Of a DNA stretch of 64,000 nucleotides, positions 1 to 10,387 are shown piece after piece. This stretch comes from Basidiobolus meristosporus CBS 931.73 (lineage: Eukaryota > Basidiobolomycota > Basidiobolomycetes > Basidiobolales > Basidiobolaceae). The notes below the pieces were generated by a model that made no database searches, was not told the origin of the DNA, and was given only the letters and a program-made list of their open reading frames with translations. The DNA is taken from positions 1 to 64,000 of the forward strand of contig MCFE01000253.1 in NCBI GenBank assembly GCA_002104905.1, given 5' to 3'. A program made the position numbers and the translations under genes. Position 1 is the stretch's first letter. Each line of letters starts with the position of its first letter.

Positions 1-976
1 CTCCTGCTTGCTGATCTCTATGTGCATATACTTCTGCTGCAACTGACACACTCCTATCACTGCTACCTTACCTCTTTCATTCAGCTTGGGGCTAGGCTGC
101 TGATTGTTGTCTGAAAACTTCTTGTTACCCTAATGGCCTAAAATAGTTCTTTCCTGGGTGTTCCTAGGATTTGTAGAATTGTTAATGCATGTTCAGCTGC
201 TGGCAGACCCATAAGGCATGCTGAAAGCTAGATATCAGATTGTGGGTGAATCCATAATCTGCATAGAATAAAGTAAGACAAGTTGCACTGTGATCTGGGC
301 TGTTGTAAGCAAGTTCAGCAAGTGGAAGCAACTGGGTCCCATTATCTTGCTGATAGTTGATGTAGAATTGGAGGTATTGTCCAAGGATTTGGCTAATTCT
401 TTCAGTGTGGTAATCAGACTAACAGTGGAAAGCAGTTGACAGATTTACTGGCACACCAAGATATTTCATGAAGTGCTTCCAGATTCTTGATATGAACTGG
501 GATCCTCTATCAGATAAAGTGTCAGCTGGGATACCAAGAGCCAGAAAACCCTCTTGATTACTAAGTGGGTTGTCTACTTGGGACTGATGTTTTTGGAGCA
601 GGGAAAGAAGCTAGCCATCCTTGTGAGTCTTTCTGCCACTACTAGGACTGAATTGAATTAGTTAGATTCTGGGAGTTTGGCAAGGAGGTCCACTGAAAGA
701 GACTTCCATTTCCTTGCCAGTGACTGACAAGGGTTGAAGAACTCCATATGGCTGATATCTGGCAAATTTTGCATGACCACACATATCCCAGAATTGAAGG
801 TACTCCTTGACAAGAGATATTGTTTTAGGCCTCCAGAAGTCTCTCTTAATTGCATTTATGGTTTTGGAAGTGCCCAAATATCCTGCAGCCATTGAATCAT
901 GACAAAAATAGATGTTGTCTAGTTGTGTATCAAGGCCTGGAACATATAGCTGATGATTATGGTAGATAATGTCCAT
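1..976 (-). pseudogene. Ty3/gypsy integrase fragment, distinct family (decayed)
   Basis: Read on the minus strand, this is the integrase part of a gypsy-type polyprotein. Around 662-976 it encodes an H2C2-like zinc-binding segment (a CHDSMAAGYLG block followed by FWDMCGHAK) in which some zinc ligands appear lost. From about 660 down to 1 it continues as a decayed integrase core with phrases such as YLGVPVNLSTAFH and LAELAYNSPDHSAT. Several stops interrupt it. It differs from the gypsy A integrase elsewhere in this window, so it is a separate family of the Tf1/chromovirus-like style. It enters from the window edge, so its full length is unknown. Confidence 0.7.
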
Positions 977-1701
977 GGACTTGTTCCACTGAATAGCACC
1001 TACCTGTTTAGAGTGCCAGATTGATCCAGCACTCTAAGGCACTATCTAGCACTCTAATTTCTACCCTAATGCTAGCGGTAGGATATAGTAGCTGGTATTT
1101 CTACTCAATCTTAACTATGATTGCTTCAAAGAGTGCTTTTCTTGTTTGATTTACTTTTCATAATGATCCAGACACATTTCTCTCAGTGAATGACTTCTTA
1201 TATGGACATACTATGTATCAATAGTATCTTAACTATTTAACCTATTCAGCTGTTCTCCCATATTTTACTTTTCTTCTGCATTTACATGACAGTATGTTGA
1301 ATCTCTTCAGATATCCAAATGTATGCCCTATTCAAACTCTGAAACGCTTAAAGATCTCAATATAGAGCTGTAGCTTCCTGCTGAGCACATCATCCCTTGA
1401 CTTCCTATGGGTTGTAGCTCATCCTAATCTCTGACAGTCCTCTCCTATATCAGCTAAGTCTACCATGCAATTCTAACCCACCACTGAAATCTGGAAGATT
1501 CTCTACCTAGTGTACTTGGTCATGCCTACTTCCAGCAACTGGCCCACTAAACCAGATCATGTTACCAGCAATGTCAGACAGTGCTTGAAACCTTGCACAA
1601 TGTGCCTTGTATTTGCCAGAATAAAAGTGCCTTTGCCCCCTAGAAGGTCTGTTGATCCTGACTGAGAAGGTATCCAAAATACTTACCATCTTTTCAACAT
1701 C
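977..1701 (-). mobile_element. PIF/Harbinger remnant, 3' part with transposase fragment
   Basis: The terminal inverted repeat GGACTTGTTCC begins at 977. From about 1,300 to 1,690, on the minus strand, lies a piece of the same transposase that is nearly complete at 25,234-26,034; the SILDTF and SRHD blocks are recognisable. The part after the catalytic glutamate keeps a longer A-run (read as KVKYGR) than the 25.2-kb copy, which helps show that the latter has lost one base. The element interrupts the gypsy fragment on its left and is cut off at about 1,701 by copia B sequence. Confidence 0.7.
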
Positions 1702-2535
1702 AAATTAACACTTTTTACCAAACATTATGTACTAGCCCAGAAACTGTTGCAGAATGTGTCTAAATATTAAGAAACCCTTCTGACTTAGTGTTACAGCTGT
1801 ATCTCATCTACAAAGGTATCAATACTGATCCTATTTATGAATAACTACAGCTTAGCAATTATCACTATTTGTTGACAAGTTCAGACTTTGGAGAATCAAG
1901 ATTCAGATTTAACAAGAGGAAAGAAAGCTTTGAAATACAGTAGCTGGATAGGAAGTTGAGTCCAATGGAACAGTAGAGGAGGTGGAGAAGTTTCAAGAGA
2001 AGGAGAGAGAGGCCTTTAATGCTGTATGCATCAAAGTGCAAGATTCCCTCAGTGGATAAATCTATGCATCAAATACTGCTAAAGCAGAATGTAAATACTT
2101 AGAGAACATCTTTAGAGCAAAGTCAGTATCAAGCAAGCTTTATTCAAACAAAAGTTCTTTAACATCAAGAAAAAGCCAGATGATGACATGCTACAACTCC
2201 TTATTAGAATGGAGAAACTTACAGAAGAGCCTTACAGCATCAATGCTGGTGTAGATAATGAAAATAAGATACTCTGTCTGCTTTGCAGCCTACAAGACAA
2301 GTATGAACCACTCATACTATTTTTGAAAGCTAAGATGACAATTTGAATTTAAACCATGTCAAAGGAAGACTTCTCCATGAAGGACTCAGACGTAAAGATC
2401 AAGCAGAGAAAATTGAAGACAAGGCTCTATTCAGTGCAGAAATGCACACAGAAAAGAAGGGAAAGCAACAAAATTCAAAGACTTAGGTTCTGATTCAGGT
2501 GAACCAACATGTATTTACAAAGATAATCAAAGTTG
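1702..2535 (+). pseudogene. Ty1/copia family B scraps: LTR 3' part, gag, RNase H shred
   Basis: Positions 1,702-1,915 match the 3' two thirds of the copia B LTR seen complete at 10,022-10,387. A deleted gag follows; the phrase ALFS...HTEKKGKQQ matches the other copia B gags. The last 50 bases before 2,535 match the copia B RNase H end found reversed near 30,160-30,200. All frames are broken. Unlike the copies near 11.0, 13.6 and 33.9 kb, this copy has no stop codon just before the zinc-knuckle region: it reads GAA where they read TAA. Confidence 0.65.
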
Positions 2536-4870
2536 TATTTCATCATGATGGGATGCTCTACAATCTCTACCTGGGATGAGTTTGTGTCAGAAATTCAAGA
2601 TGCCTTTGAGCCCCCACACCAACAGACACTACTAAGAAGAAAGTTGAAGACACTCAGACAACAAGGAATGGTCCAAGAGTACATCTATGAATATAGATAT
2701 CTACTTGGGCAAATTGAAAGAATGGACCCTCTGGATCAAGTTGAATACTTTATAAATGGGCTGAAAGAAAGAACTTGTAAGGAAGTGAATTATTGAAGAC
2801 CTCAGACTATTGAAGAAGCTATCAAGATTGCCATTGACTATGACTCAGTTATGTTTGAAGCTGGGAAGCCCACAATGACCAATCAGAATGGCTACAATCA
2901 CTATGAAAGAAGACAATCAGAAGCAGTGCCAATGGAAATAGATGCTATGCAGAAGAATCATACCTCAGAAGAATGCCAGAAGAAAGGACTTTGCTTCAAT
3001 TGCTACCATCAGGGACATATTACAAAGGACTGCCCTCAGAGAAGAAATGGACACCAGCCATCAAGATCTTTTAACCATATTGAGACTCAGGAGCATAGTA
3101 ACATGGAAGATGAACTTGAAGAAGACTCAGAATTCACCTTCCATATGACAGAAGAATACCTATCCCAGATGACCTCAAACTCAGGAAAGCTATTATACCT
3201 GAAAGGGGTAATTAATGGAGTACCTGCCAAGAGCATGATTGACTCAGGAGCATTGCATGAGTACATGTCAGAGCAATTTGCTTTGGAAGCTGGAATCAAC
3301 TTGGAACCCACCTAATCAACTGCAGTCTCAAAAGCTGATGGGAACTTTCACATAATCAACTATACTACTCAGCCCATAAGGATGAAGATCAATGACTATG
3401 AAGAAGAACTACAGGCCTATATATTTGGGAACTGCATGTTTGACCTTGTACTTGGGAAAACCTGGCTATTTTGTTGTAATCCATCAATCTACTGGAGAGC
3501 CCATGCTACTCAGATCCAGAAGAACAACATGACCTATGAGCTATTACCTGCCAGACTGAATTTTAACTTGGCCAATTCCAGTGTGTGTGAAACAAGTGAA
3601 CTTAGCAAGACACAGTTCTGTAGAGCACTAAGAAAAGGCACCCAGATGTTCCTCATGGCAATATTACAGGAGGATTCCTCTACTCCTGTACCCCAGAAGG
3701 TCCAGACTCTTTTAAAGGAATATTCAGATGTATTACCAGATGAGCTTGTAAGCCTACCACCAGTTAGAGATGTAGATCATGCCATTGAAACAGGGGATAG
3801 CCCTCCAGTGAGTAAGACACCTTACAGAATGAGTCCATTGGAGTAGGAAGAGATGAACAGACAAATAGATAAGTTGCTGGAGCAAGGATATATCAGACCC
3901 AGCAAGTCACCTTGGGAAGCACCAGTACTCTTTGTGAAGAAGAAGGATGGAACACTTAGGATGTGCATTGACAACAGAGCCCTCAATTCAGTTACTGTGA
4001 AGAAAAACTATCCCATACCTTAGATTGATGAGCTTTTGGACCAACTCAATGGAGCCACTATTTTCAGCAAGATTGACCTCATGTCAGGATACAACCAGAT
4101 TAGGGTGAAGCCAGAAGACATCCCTAAGACAGCATTCAGGACCAGATATAGACATTACAAGTACTTAGTCATGAATTCTGGCCTCACCAATGCCCCTGCA
4201 ACATTAATCACCCTGATGCAGACTGTCTTCTAGGAGTACTTAGACAAGTTTGTGATAATCTACCTAGATGATATATCAATATAGAGCAAGACACAAGAGG
4301 ATCACTTGGTGCACATTGAAAAGGTCTTGAAGAAGCTAAAAGAGCACAAGCTTTAAGGCCAGCTACCCAAGTGTGAATTCTTCAAGGAGCACATTGAATA
4401 TCTGGGACGCATAGTTACAAGCACAGGAGTAACCTTAGTACCTAAGAAGGGTGAAGTTATCAAGAATCTGAAGCAGCCCCATAGCATATCAGAGCTCAAG
4501 TCATTCCTTGGAATGGTTTCCTATTACCAGAGATTTGTCAAGTCCATTGCAAGTATTGCAGCCCCTTTAGCTGATATCCTCAAGAAAGACAATACCTACA
4601 AGTGGGACATAGCTTGTGAGACTGCCTTCCAGATGCTCAAGAATGAACTTGCTAAGCTGCCAAGCTTAAGAATACCTGACTTCAGAGAAGTGTTTATTCT
4701 GTGCACAGATGCTTCAGATTATGCAATTGGTGGAGTGTTGAGGCAAGTAGACAAGTGAAAGGACTTCCCTGTTGCCTTTGAATCCAGGAAGCTGAACTCA
4801 GCAGAATAAAACTATCCTGTGAATGAGAAGGAGACGCTTGCTATAATACACTGTTTGAAGACATGGAGAT
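2536..4870 (+). pseudogene. Ty3/gypsy family A gag-pol, truncated and decayed copy
   Basis: Starts inside gag ([11 protein letters not shown]) and runs through the CCHC knuckle (CFNCYHQGHITKDC), an aspartic protease block ([15 protein letters not shown]), reverse transcriptase ([14 protein letters not shown], with the YLDD box at about 4,258) and the start of RNase H (CTDASDYAIGGV). It is clearly homologous to the 21,116-28,655 polyprotein. In-frame stops occur at about 2,794, 3,313, 3,844 and 4,021, among others. Both LTRs are missing. It is joined to copia B on the left and copia A on the right, so it is an old, rearranged copy that makes no functional polyprotein. Confidence 0.85.
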
Positions 4871-5072
4871 GCTGCCGGTTTACAGTCTTCTATTTGGTAC
4901 TTCTTTAGTATATATTGAATATACATGGATTGGCTTAGGGTGATAGTACAGGCATTTCTGTCTATGGAGAACTTAATCCCTAAGTACTAACTAAGTTCTC
5001 CTAGATCAGACATCTTGAACTCCTTAGATAGTCTGGATTTAGTCTCTTTCAATGTTGCTAGGTTTTTGGCAG
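4871..5072 (-). pseudogene. Ty1/copia family A reverse transcriptase scrap
   Basis: About 200 bases matching the minus-strand reverse transcriptase of the copia A element at about 42,680-42,870. It is truncated on the left by gypsy A and on the right by insertion of the family C repeat at 5,073. Confidence 0.7.
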
Positions 5073-6514
5073 TGTGGTGGTGTATAGGTCCAAAGGAGAC
5101 CTACGTCCAACACTTCTCAAGTGTATTGTGTGTGGGGTGTTCACTGGGTACAATAACCTCTGGCAAAAGCTTGCTAGGAATACTTGGGTTCTGTCTCCAA
5201 TGTAATGTGAAGGGGAATAAAGCCACATGCTTGTCAAGGGAAAACTATTGAGCTACAATCCCCAACTTAGTTGGCATCTTAACAAAAGTATGTGCTGGGT
5301 TCAGCATCCTTTGAGATGACAATGTACTAAAGCTTCCAAAGTCAAAACAACTGTAAACTCCACCAGCAGGGACTTGATAAGAATGTAGCTGTGGTCAATA
5401 GTTACAAAGAGCATAAAGTATCTTTGCCTGTACAAGAACAAACTTGGGAAAGAATCAAATATAATAAAAGATACCTACTCTGAGTATTTCTCACAAGTAG
5501 TGCCTCCAAGGTCAGTTGGCTGTCAGCACAGTTTCCTGGGAGTGTCCTGTGGTCTAGGGTTGGTAGTTCAGGTAGCCACAGGTAGCAGTGATCACACTAA
5601 TGTTACAAGTCTTGGTATAAGAGTTGTAGAGGAATAGGGAGTTTAGCTAGTATTGTATTTGCTAAAACTTGAACTGATTTTTATTGAGGTTCCAACAGCT
5701 CCTTATATATATTTTGCCAGATCAATTGCTGACTAATTGTATTTCCTAATGTAGGTGGTGGCTGATGACTCATTTGATAGCATCATCATCAGCCAATAAG
5801 ATCTTACACAATATATCTATTTCTGTCTGATAAGGATTTGCTGATTCATTTGCTGACTAATGCTACTGATTTCATAGATAATACTGATATACTGATAACC
5901 TAAACATATACTAATTGATTTGACTAAAAGCTGATCCAACTTAAACATTCAAGCGGCAGATCAAAACACTAATCAACAAGTTGGTATATTGATAAAAGGG
6001 ATGATGATTTATTGTTGAGGGATAGCCTCCCTTATATACTTTTCTCACTGACTAGGTGATTACTAATCATGGTGTTCCAGAAGGTTCCGGATATCAGTAG
6101 AAATCTGAATGACATCAGAATGACCTAAGAATTTTCTAAGTAGGTGCTGGAAAGTTCTAAGAGGCACAGCACATCCAACCAACCAGGAATCAGTATTCTG
6201 AAACCTGTGTAACATAGGGATACCATATATGGTATGGAAATGGTAGGGATGGTGGCACCGGTTGATCATGCATCACAGGTACTGGCGTGCGTACTTGCTT
6301 AATATAGAAGCACTTATAGCTAATAATCTTACATAAAGTGAGAAATAACTTATGCAATAAGGTAAGCAGGTGTGATAATCAACCGGCTTATTGGATAGTA
6401 CTGATTTGGTAAGACAAATGGGATCAAACTAAACTAAGTGTAGTAGAGATATAGGGAAGTGAAAATAAGGGAATGAGCACATCTTTCAGTGGATATCACT
6501 GTTACCCCACTACA
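5073..6514. repeat. Family C repeat (probable solo LTR), split by a gypsy A LTR
   Basis: A non-coding repeat of about 1.07 kb once the nested 368-bp LTR is removed. It starts TGTGGTGG and ends CCCCACTACA, giving TG...CA ends with a weak inverted repeat. Related copies are 38,073-39,059, 48,494-49,551 (reversed) and a piece at 50,010-50,395. No open frame was recognised. A solo LTR of a large retroelement is the likeliest reading because the 38-kb copy has a 4-bp target duplication. A non-autonomous DNA element is the alternative. Confidence 0.6.
5601..5968 (-). repeat. Solo LTR of Ty3/gypsy family A
   Basis: A full 368-bp LTR in reverse orientation (TGTTACAAG...GATCAAAACA), the same length as the LTRs at 20,690-21,057, 28,666-29,033 and 30,480-30,847. 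It is flanked by a direct 4-bp duplication CTAA (5,597-5,600 and 5,969-5,972). It sits cleanly inside the family C repeat, so it arrived later and then lost its internal region by LTR-LTR recombination. Confidence 0.85.
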
Positions 6515-6763
6515 TTAGCAGATCCTTATCAGACAGAAATAGATATATTACGTAGGATCTTATTGGGTAATGATGATGCAATCAAATGAGTCATCAGCCA
6601 CAGCCTATGTTAGAAAAAACAATTAGTCAGTAATTGATCTGGCAAAATATGTATACGGAGCTGCTGGAACCTCAATAAAGATCAGTTCAGGTTTTAGTGT
6701 ATACAATACTAGATAAACTCCCTAATCCTCTACAAGTCTTGCACCAGACTACAGACTGCATGC
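6515..6763 (+). repeat. 3' part of a gypsy family A LTR
   Basis: Matches the last 250 bases of the 368-bp LTR, from AGCAGATCCTTATCAG to the CTTG-rich end. Its 5' part is missing at the junction with family C. It precedes the decayed gypsy internal region that follows. Confidence 0.75.
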
Positions 6764-9700
6764 AACTGCATCTCAATCATACCAGCCTGCCTTGCTGGAA
6801 TCCTTACCATCCCCAGCAATGTTAGAGTGCTGGTGCATGTCATTACAATCTACCCCAACACTCCTCACAAGAGCACCTGGCATTGAGTCAATGTGTGGCA
6901 GATCAACATTTGTGCTGCAGGGCTAAACTACCAGTACTCACCAAACTAGAAAGCCCACAGTAACTAGTCACAAAAGCTACAATCACTACAAAAGAATACA
7001 CCAAGTAGCAGTGCCAATGGAAATAGATGCTTGGCGCAAGAACCCCAGGTCAGAGGAATGCAAGTAGAAATGACATTCTTTCACCAGCAAAGTCACGTCT
7101 AAAGTACTGCCCTGAGAGTAGAAATGGACACCAGCCGGCAAAAGCCTTCTACCACATTGAAGCCCAAGAACATAGTGAAGCAGAGGATGCACTTGAAGAC
7201 AATTCAGTACTCACCTTGCATATGACAGAGAATACTTAATACAAATAACCTGAAACTCAGGGAAACCTTTGTACTTAAAAGGAGTAATCAATTGAGTACC
7301 TGCCCAGATTGTGATTCACTCAGTGGCATCACACAACTATATATTGGTACAATTTGCCTGGAAAGCTGAAATCAACTTGGAACCTACCAAATCAACTTCA
7401 GCTTAAACAGCTGATGGGAACTCTAACATAATCAACTATAGTACTCAGCCAGTAAAAATCAAGATCAAATACTGTGAAGAAGACCTAGAGGCCCACATAT
7501 TTGGGCCTATGCTACTCAGATCCAAAAAGGCAACCAGACCTATGTGCTACTATCTGCCAGAGTAGGCTTCAACTTGGTCACCTCATTGTTTTGCACACAA
7601 GTAAGGTAAACAAAACACAGTTCTGCAGAGCAATTAGGAAAGGTATGCATATGTTTGTTATTGCAGTATTAGAGGGTAATTCTTCTATCCTAGTTCCCCA
7701 TATAGTTCAAACTCTTCTGCTGAAGTATTCAGATGTGTTTTCAGAAGAAGTTGTAAGCCTACCTCCAGTCAGAGATGTGGATCATACCATAGACACAGAA
7801 GACAGCCCCCCACTGCACAGGATACCTTACAGGATGTGCCCATTGGAATTTGAAGAAATGAACAGACTATATTGATCTACTATTAGAGCAAGGAAAACTC
7901 AGGCCCAGCAAATCCCCTTGGAGAGTATTAGTGCTTTTTGCAAAAATGAAGGACGGAACACTCAGGATGTACATTAGACTTGTTCCATTGGAGAGTGCCA
8001 CATTGAGCCATGAGTGCCAAATGATGCCATAGTGTGCCAGAGAGGTCAAGTGAGCCTATACTTGGCCAAAGAGTGTGAAACGTAGCTCCGCATCTTCATG
8101 CAAAGCAGCCCCTGTGTTTCACCCATTGCGCAGAAGAAAATCCATTTTTTGACCTTTTTTTGTGGATCAATGTAGCTGAGGATGTGTAAGTGCACAGGAG
8201 AACTGAAGATATGCATCTGGTACTCAATACCCATGGCACTCTGAATCTAGCTCCTGTAGCTTGTATCATGTCACAAAAATGAATGGCACTATCTTGGTCC
8301 ACTGGTACTATCTGGCACTATATTTGAATATTAGCCCTAAAGTAAGATCTATAAAAGCACTTATAGTGTCAGATAGTACCAGTGGACCAAGATAGTGCCA
8401 TTCATTTTTGTGACATGATACAAGCTACAGGAGCTAGATTCAGAGTGCCATGGGTATTGAGTACCAGATGCATATCTTCAATCTGCTTGTACTTTAACAC
8501 ATCCTGCTCAACATTGATCCAAAAAAAAAGGTCAAAAAATGGATTTTCTCCAACACAATGGGTGAAACACAGGGGCTGCTTTGCATGAAGATGCGGAGCT
8601 ATGTTTCACACTCTGTGGCCAGGTAGAGGCTCATTTGGCCCCTCTGGCACACTATGGCATCATTTGGCACTCATGGCTCAATGTGGCACTATCCAATGGA
8701 ACAAGTCTATTTACCACAGATCCCTTTACTCAGTTACTGTCAAGAAGAATACCTCATACCTTGAATCATTGAGCACTTGAACCAGCTCAAAGGAGCAACT
8801 ATATTCAGCAAGATTGACCTCATGTTAGAATACAATCAAATAAGCGTGAAACTAGAAGATATCCCTAAAAGAGCATTCAGGATCAGATATGACATTACCA
8901 GGTTAAGAACTCTGGCCTCACCCATGCCCCTGCAACATTCATGGCCTTGATGCAAACTAGCTACCTGAGGTACTTAGGCTGTTTGTGGTAATCTACCTGG
9001 ATGACATATTGATACACAGCAAGCCAAAAGTAGACCACTTGGAGCACACTGAAAGGTCTTGACAAAGTCCGGTGCGAAGAAGCTATTTGGCAAGCTAGTA
9101 AAGTGTGAGTTCTTTGAGGATCATGTTGAGTATCTGGTACACATAGTGACTGGCATAGGAGCAACTTTTGATCCCAAGAAGGTGGAAGTTATCATTAATC
9201 TGATGCAGCCCCATAGTATATCTGAGCTCAGATCATTGCTTGAAATGGCTCCCTATTATTAGATATTTGTCAAGTCCTTTGCAAATATTGCAGCCCCTTT
9301 GATTGATATCCTCAAAAAAAACAATACTTTGAAGTGGGACATAGCCTGTAAAACTTCATTTCAGACACCTAAAAAGAAACTTGAAAAGCTGCCAAGCTTT
9401 AAAATACCTGACTTGAGACAAGAGTTCACTATCTGGACAGACATCTTGGATTATGTAACTGGTGGAGTAAACAGTCAAGAACATGGGTAAAAGAAATTCT
9501 CAGTTGCTTTTGAATCCAAGAAACTGAGTTCTGCAGAAAAAAACAACCCAGTGCATGAGAAGGAGATGCTTGCCATAATATACCGCCCAAAGACATGGAG
9601 ATGCTATATTGATGGAGTCAAGTGCACTGTGAAGACTGATCATGCCCTACTCAAGAATGTATTTACCAGATGATACTCTCAAGAAGAATGACTAGGTAAG

Positions 9701-10021
9701 CTACAGAGTATTGCTGAACTCCTTCCCTTGAAGCCTGTGAGACAACTTGAGGGATGTGAATTGACTTTATTTGAAGTCTGCCCACTACTAAAAAATGCAA
9801 TTGGTGAACTTAAGAAGCATCTGACCATGCCACCTAATGGCCAGAAGCTATTGCTGTACCAGTAGCTGGTGAGCAAGATGTCACAAGTTTCATCTACCAT
9901 AAGATCCTGATGAAGCTTAAATGCCCTGTGGAAGTTTTGTCAAATAGAGGAACAAACTCTATGGCAAAAATATCAGGAGTCTACCTGGAAATGCAGCAGA
10001 TCCAATTTCTGAAACTGTCTT
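6764..10021 (+). pseudogene. Gypsy A-related internal region, heavily decayed, split by a MITE
   Basis: Pieces of gag and pol appear in order: the gag tail at about 6,960-7,240, the protease-RT linker at 7,501-7,875 ([15 protein letters not shown]), RT (8,712-9,060), RNase H (9,300-9,660) and an integrase start (9,700-10,010). Stops and indels interrupt every segment. It is more diverged from the 21-28 kb copy than the 2.5-4.9 kb copy is. The hairpin MITE at 7,976-8,708 sits within the RT-coding part. The right end abuts the copia B LTR. Confidence 0.75.
7976..8708. mobile_element. Hairpin MITE, copy 1 (PIF/Harbinger type)
   Basis: A 733-bp near-perfect palindrome. It begins AGACTTGTTCC and ends GGAACAAGTCT, with two arms of about 345 bp around a short centre near 8,340. 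The 3-bp duplication ATT flanks it (7,973-7,975 and 8,709-8,711). Each arm carries several GTGCCA/TGGCAC motifs, also abundant at the 3' end of the coding Harbinger element. The similar open frames on both strands follow from the palindrome and are not genes. Confidence 0.9.
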
Positions 10022-10387
10022 TGAGATAATTGACTATTTGTTGTCATTCAGCAGCTAAAAATTTACTTAATAATTCTAGACTAGTCTAGGTCACTAAGGG
10101 ATTAACCTTCAACCCTAACTTTGTTAATTTCTTAAGATCTATGAGCCTATGATTATTCCCCTATATTCAAGACCAAATTAACACCTTTACCAAACACTAT
10201 GTACAAACACTGAGACTGTTGCAGTATGCTTATGAGTGTTGAAAAACCCTCCATACTGTGTGTTACAGTTGTATTACTTCTACAAAGGTATAAGTACTGT
10301 GTCTCTTTAGAAATAAACCACAGTTCAGCTATTATCACCATTTTTTGATAAGAACCTTGTATCCCAATCACTTGTTAAGTTGCAACA
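10022..10387 (+). repeat. LTR of Ty1/copia family B
   Basis: A 366-bp repeat matching the reversed copy at 34,548-34,914, ending GTTGCAACA. The reversed copy is followed by a GGTTATGAGC primer-binding-like site; here the site has decayed. It leads into copia B gag sequence on the plus strand. Confidence 0.75.

Noticed and set aside
8096-8588. Similar 68-aa open frames on both strands (8,096-8,302 and 8,382-8,588), also at 15,954-16,160
   Set aside because: They are the two arms of a palindromic MITE; the similarity comes from the hairpin and the frames have no domain.
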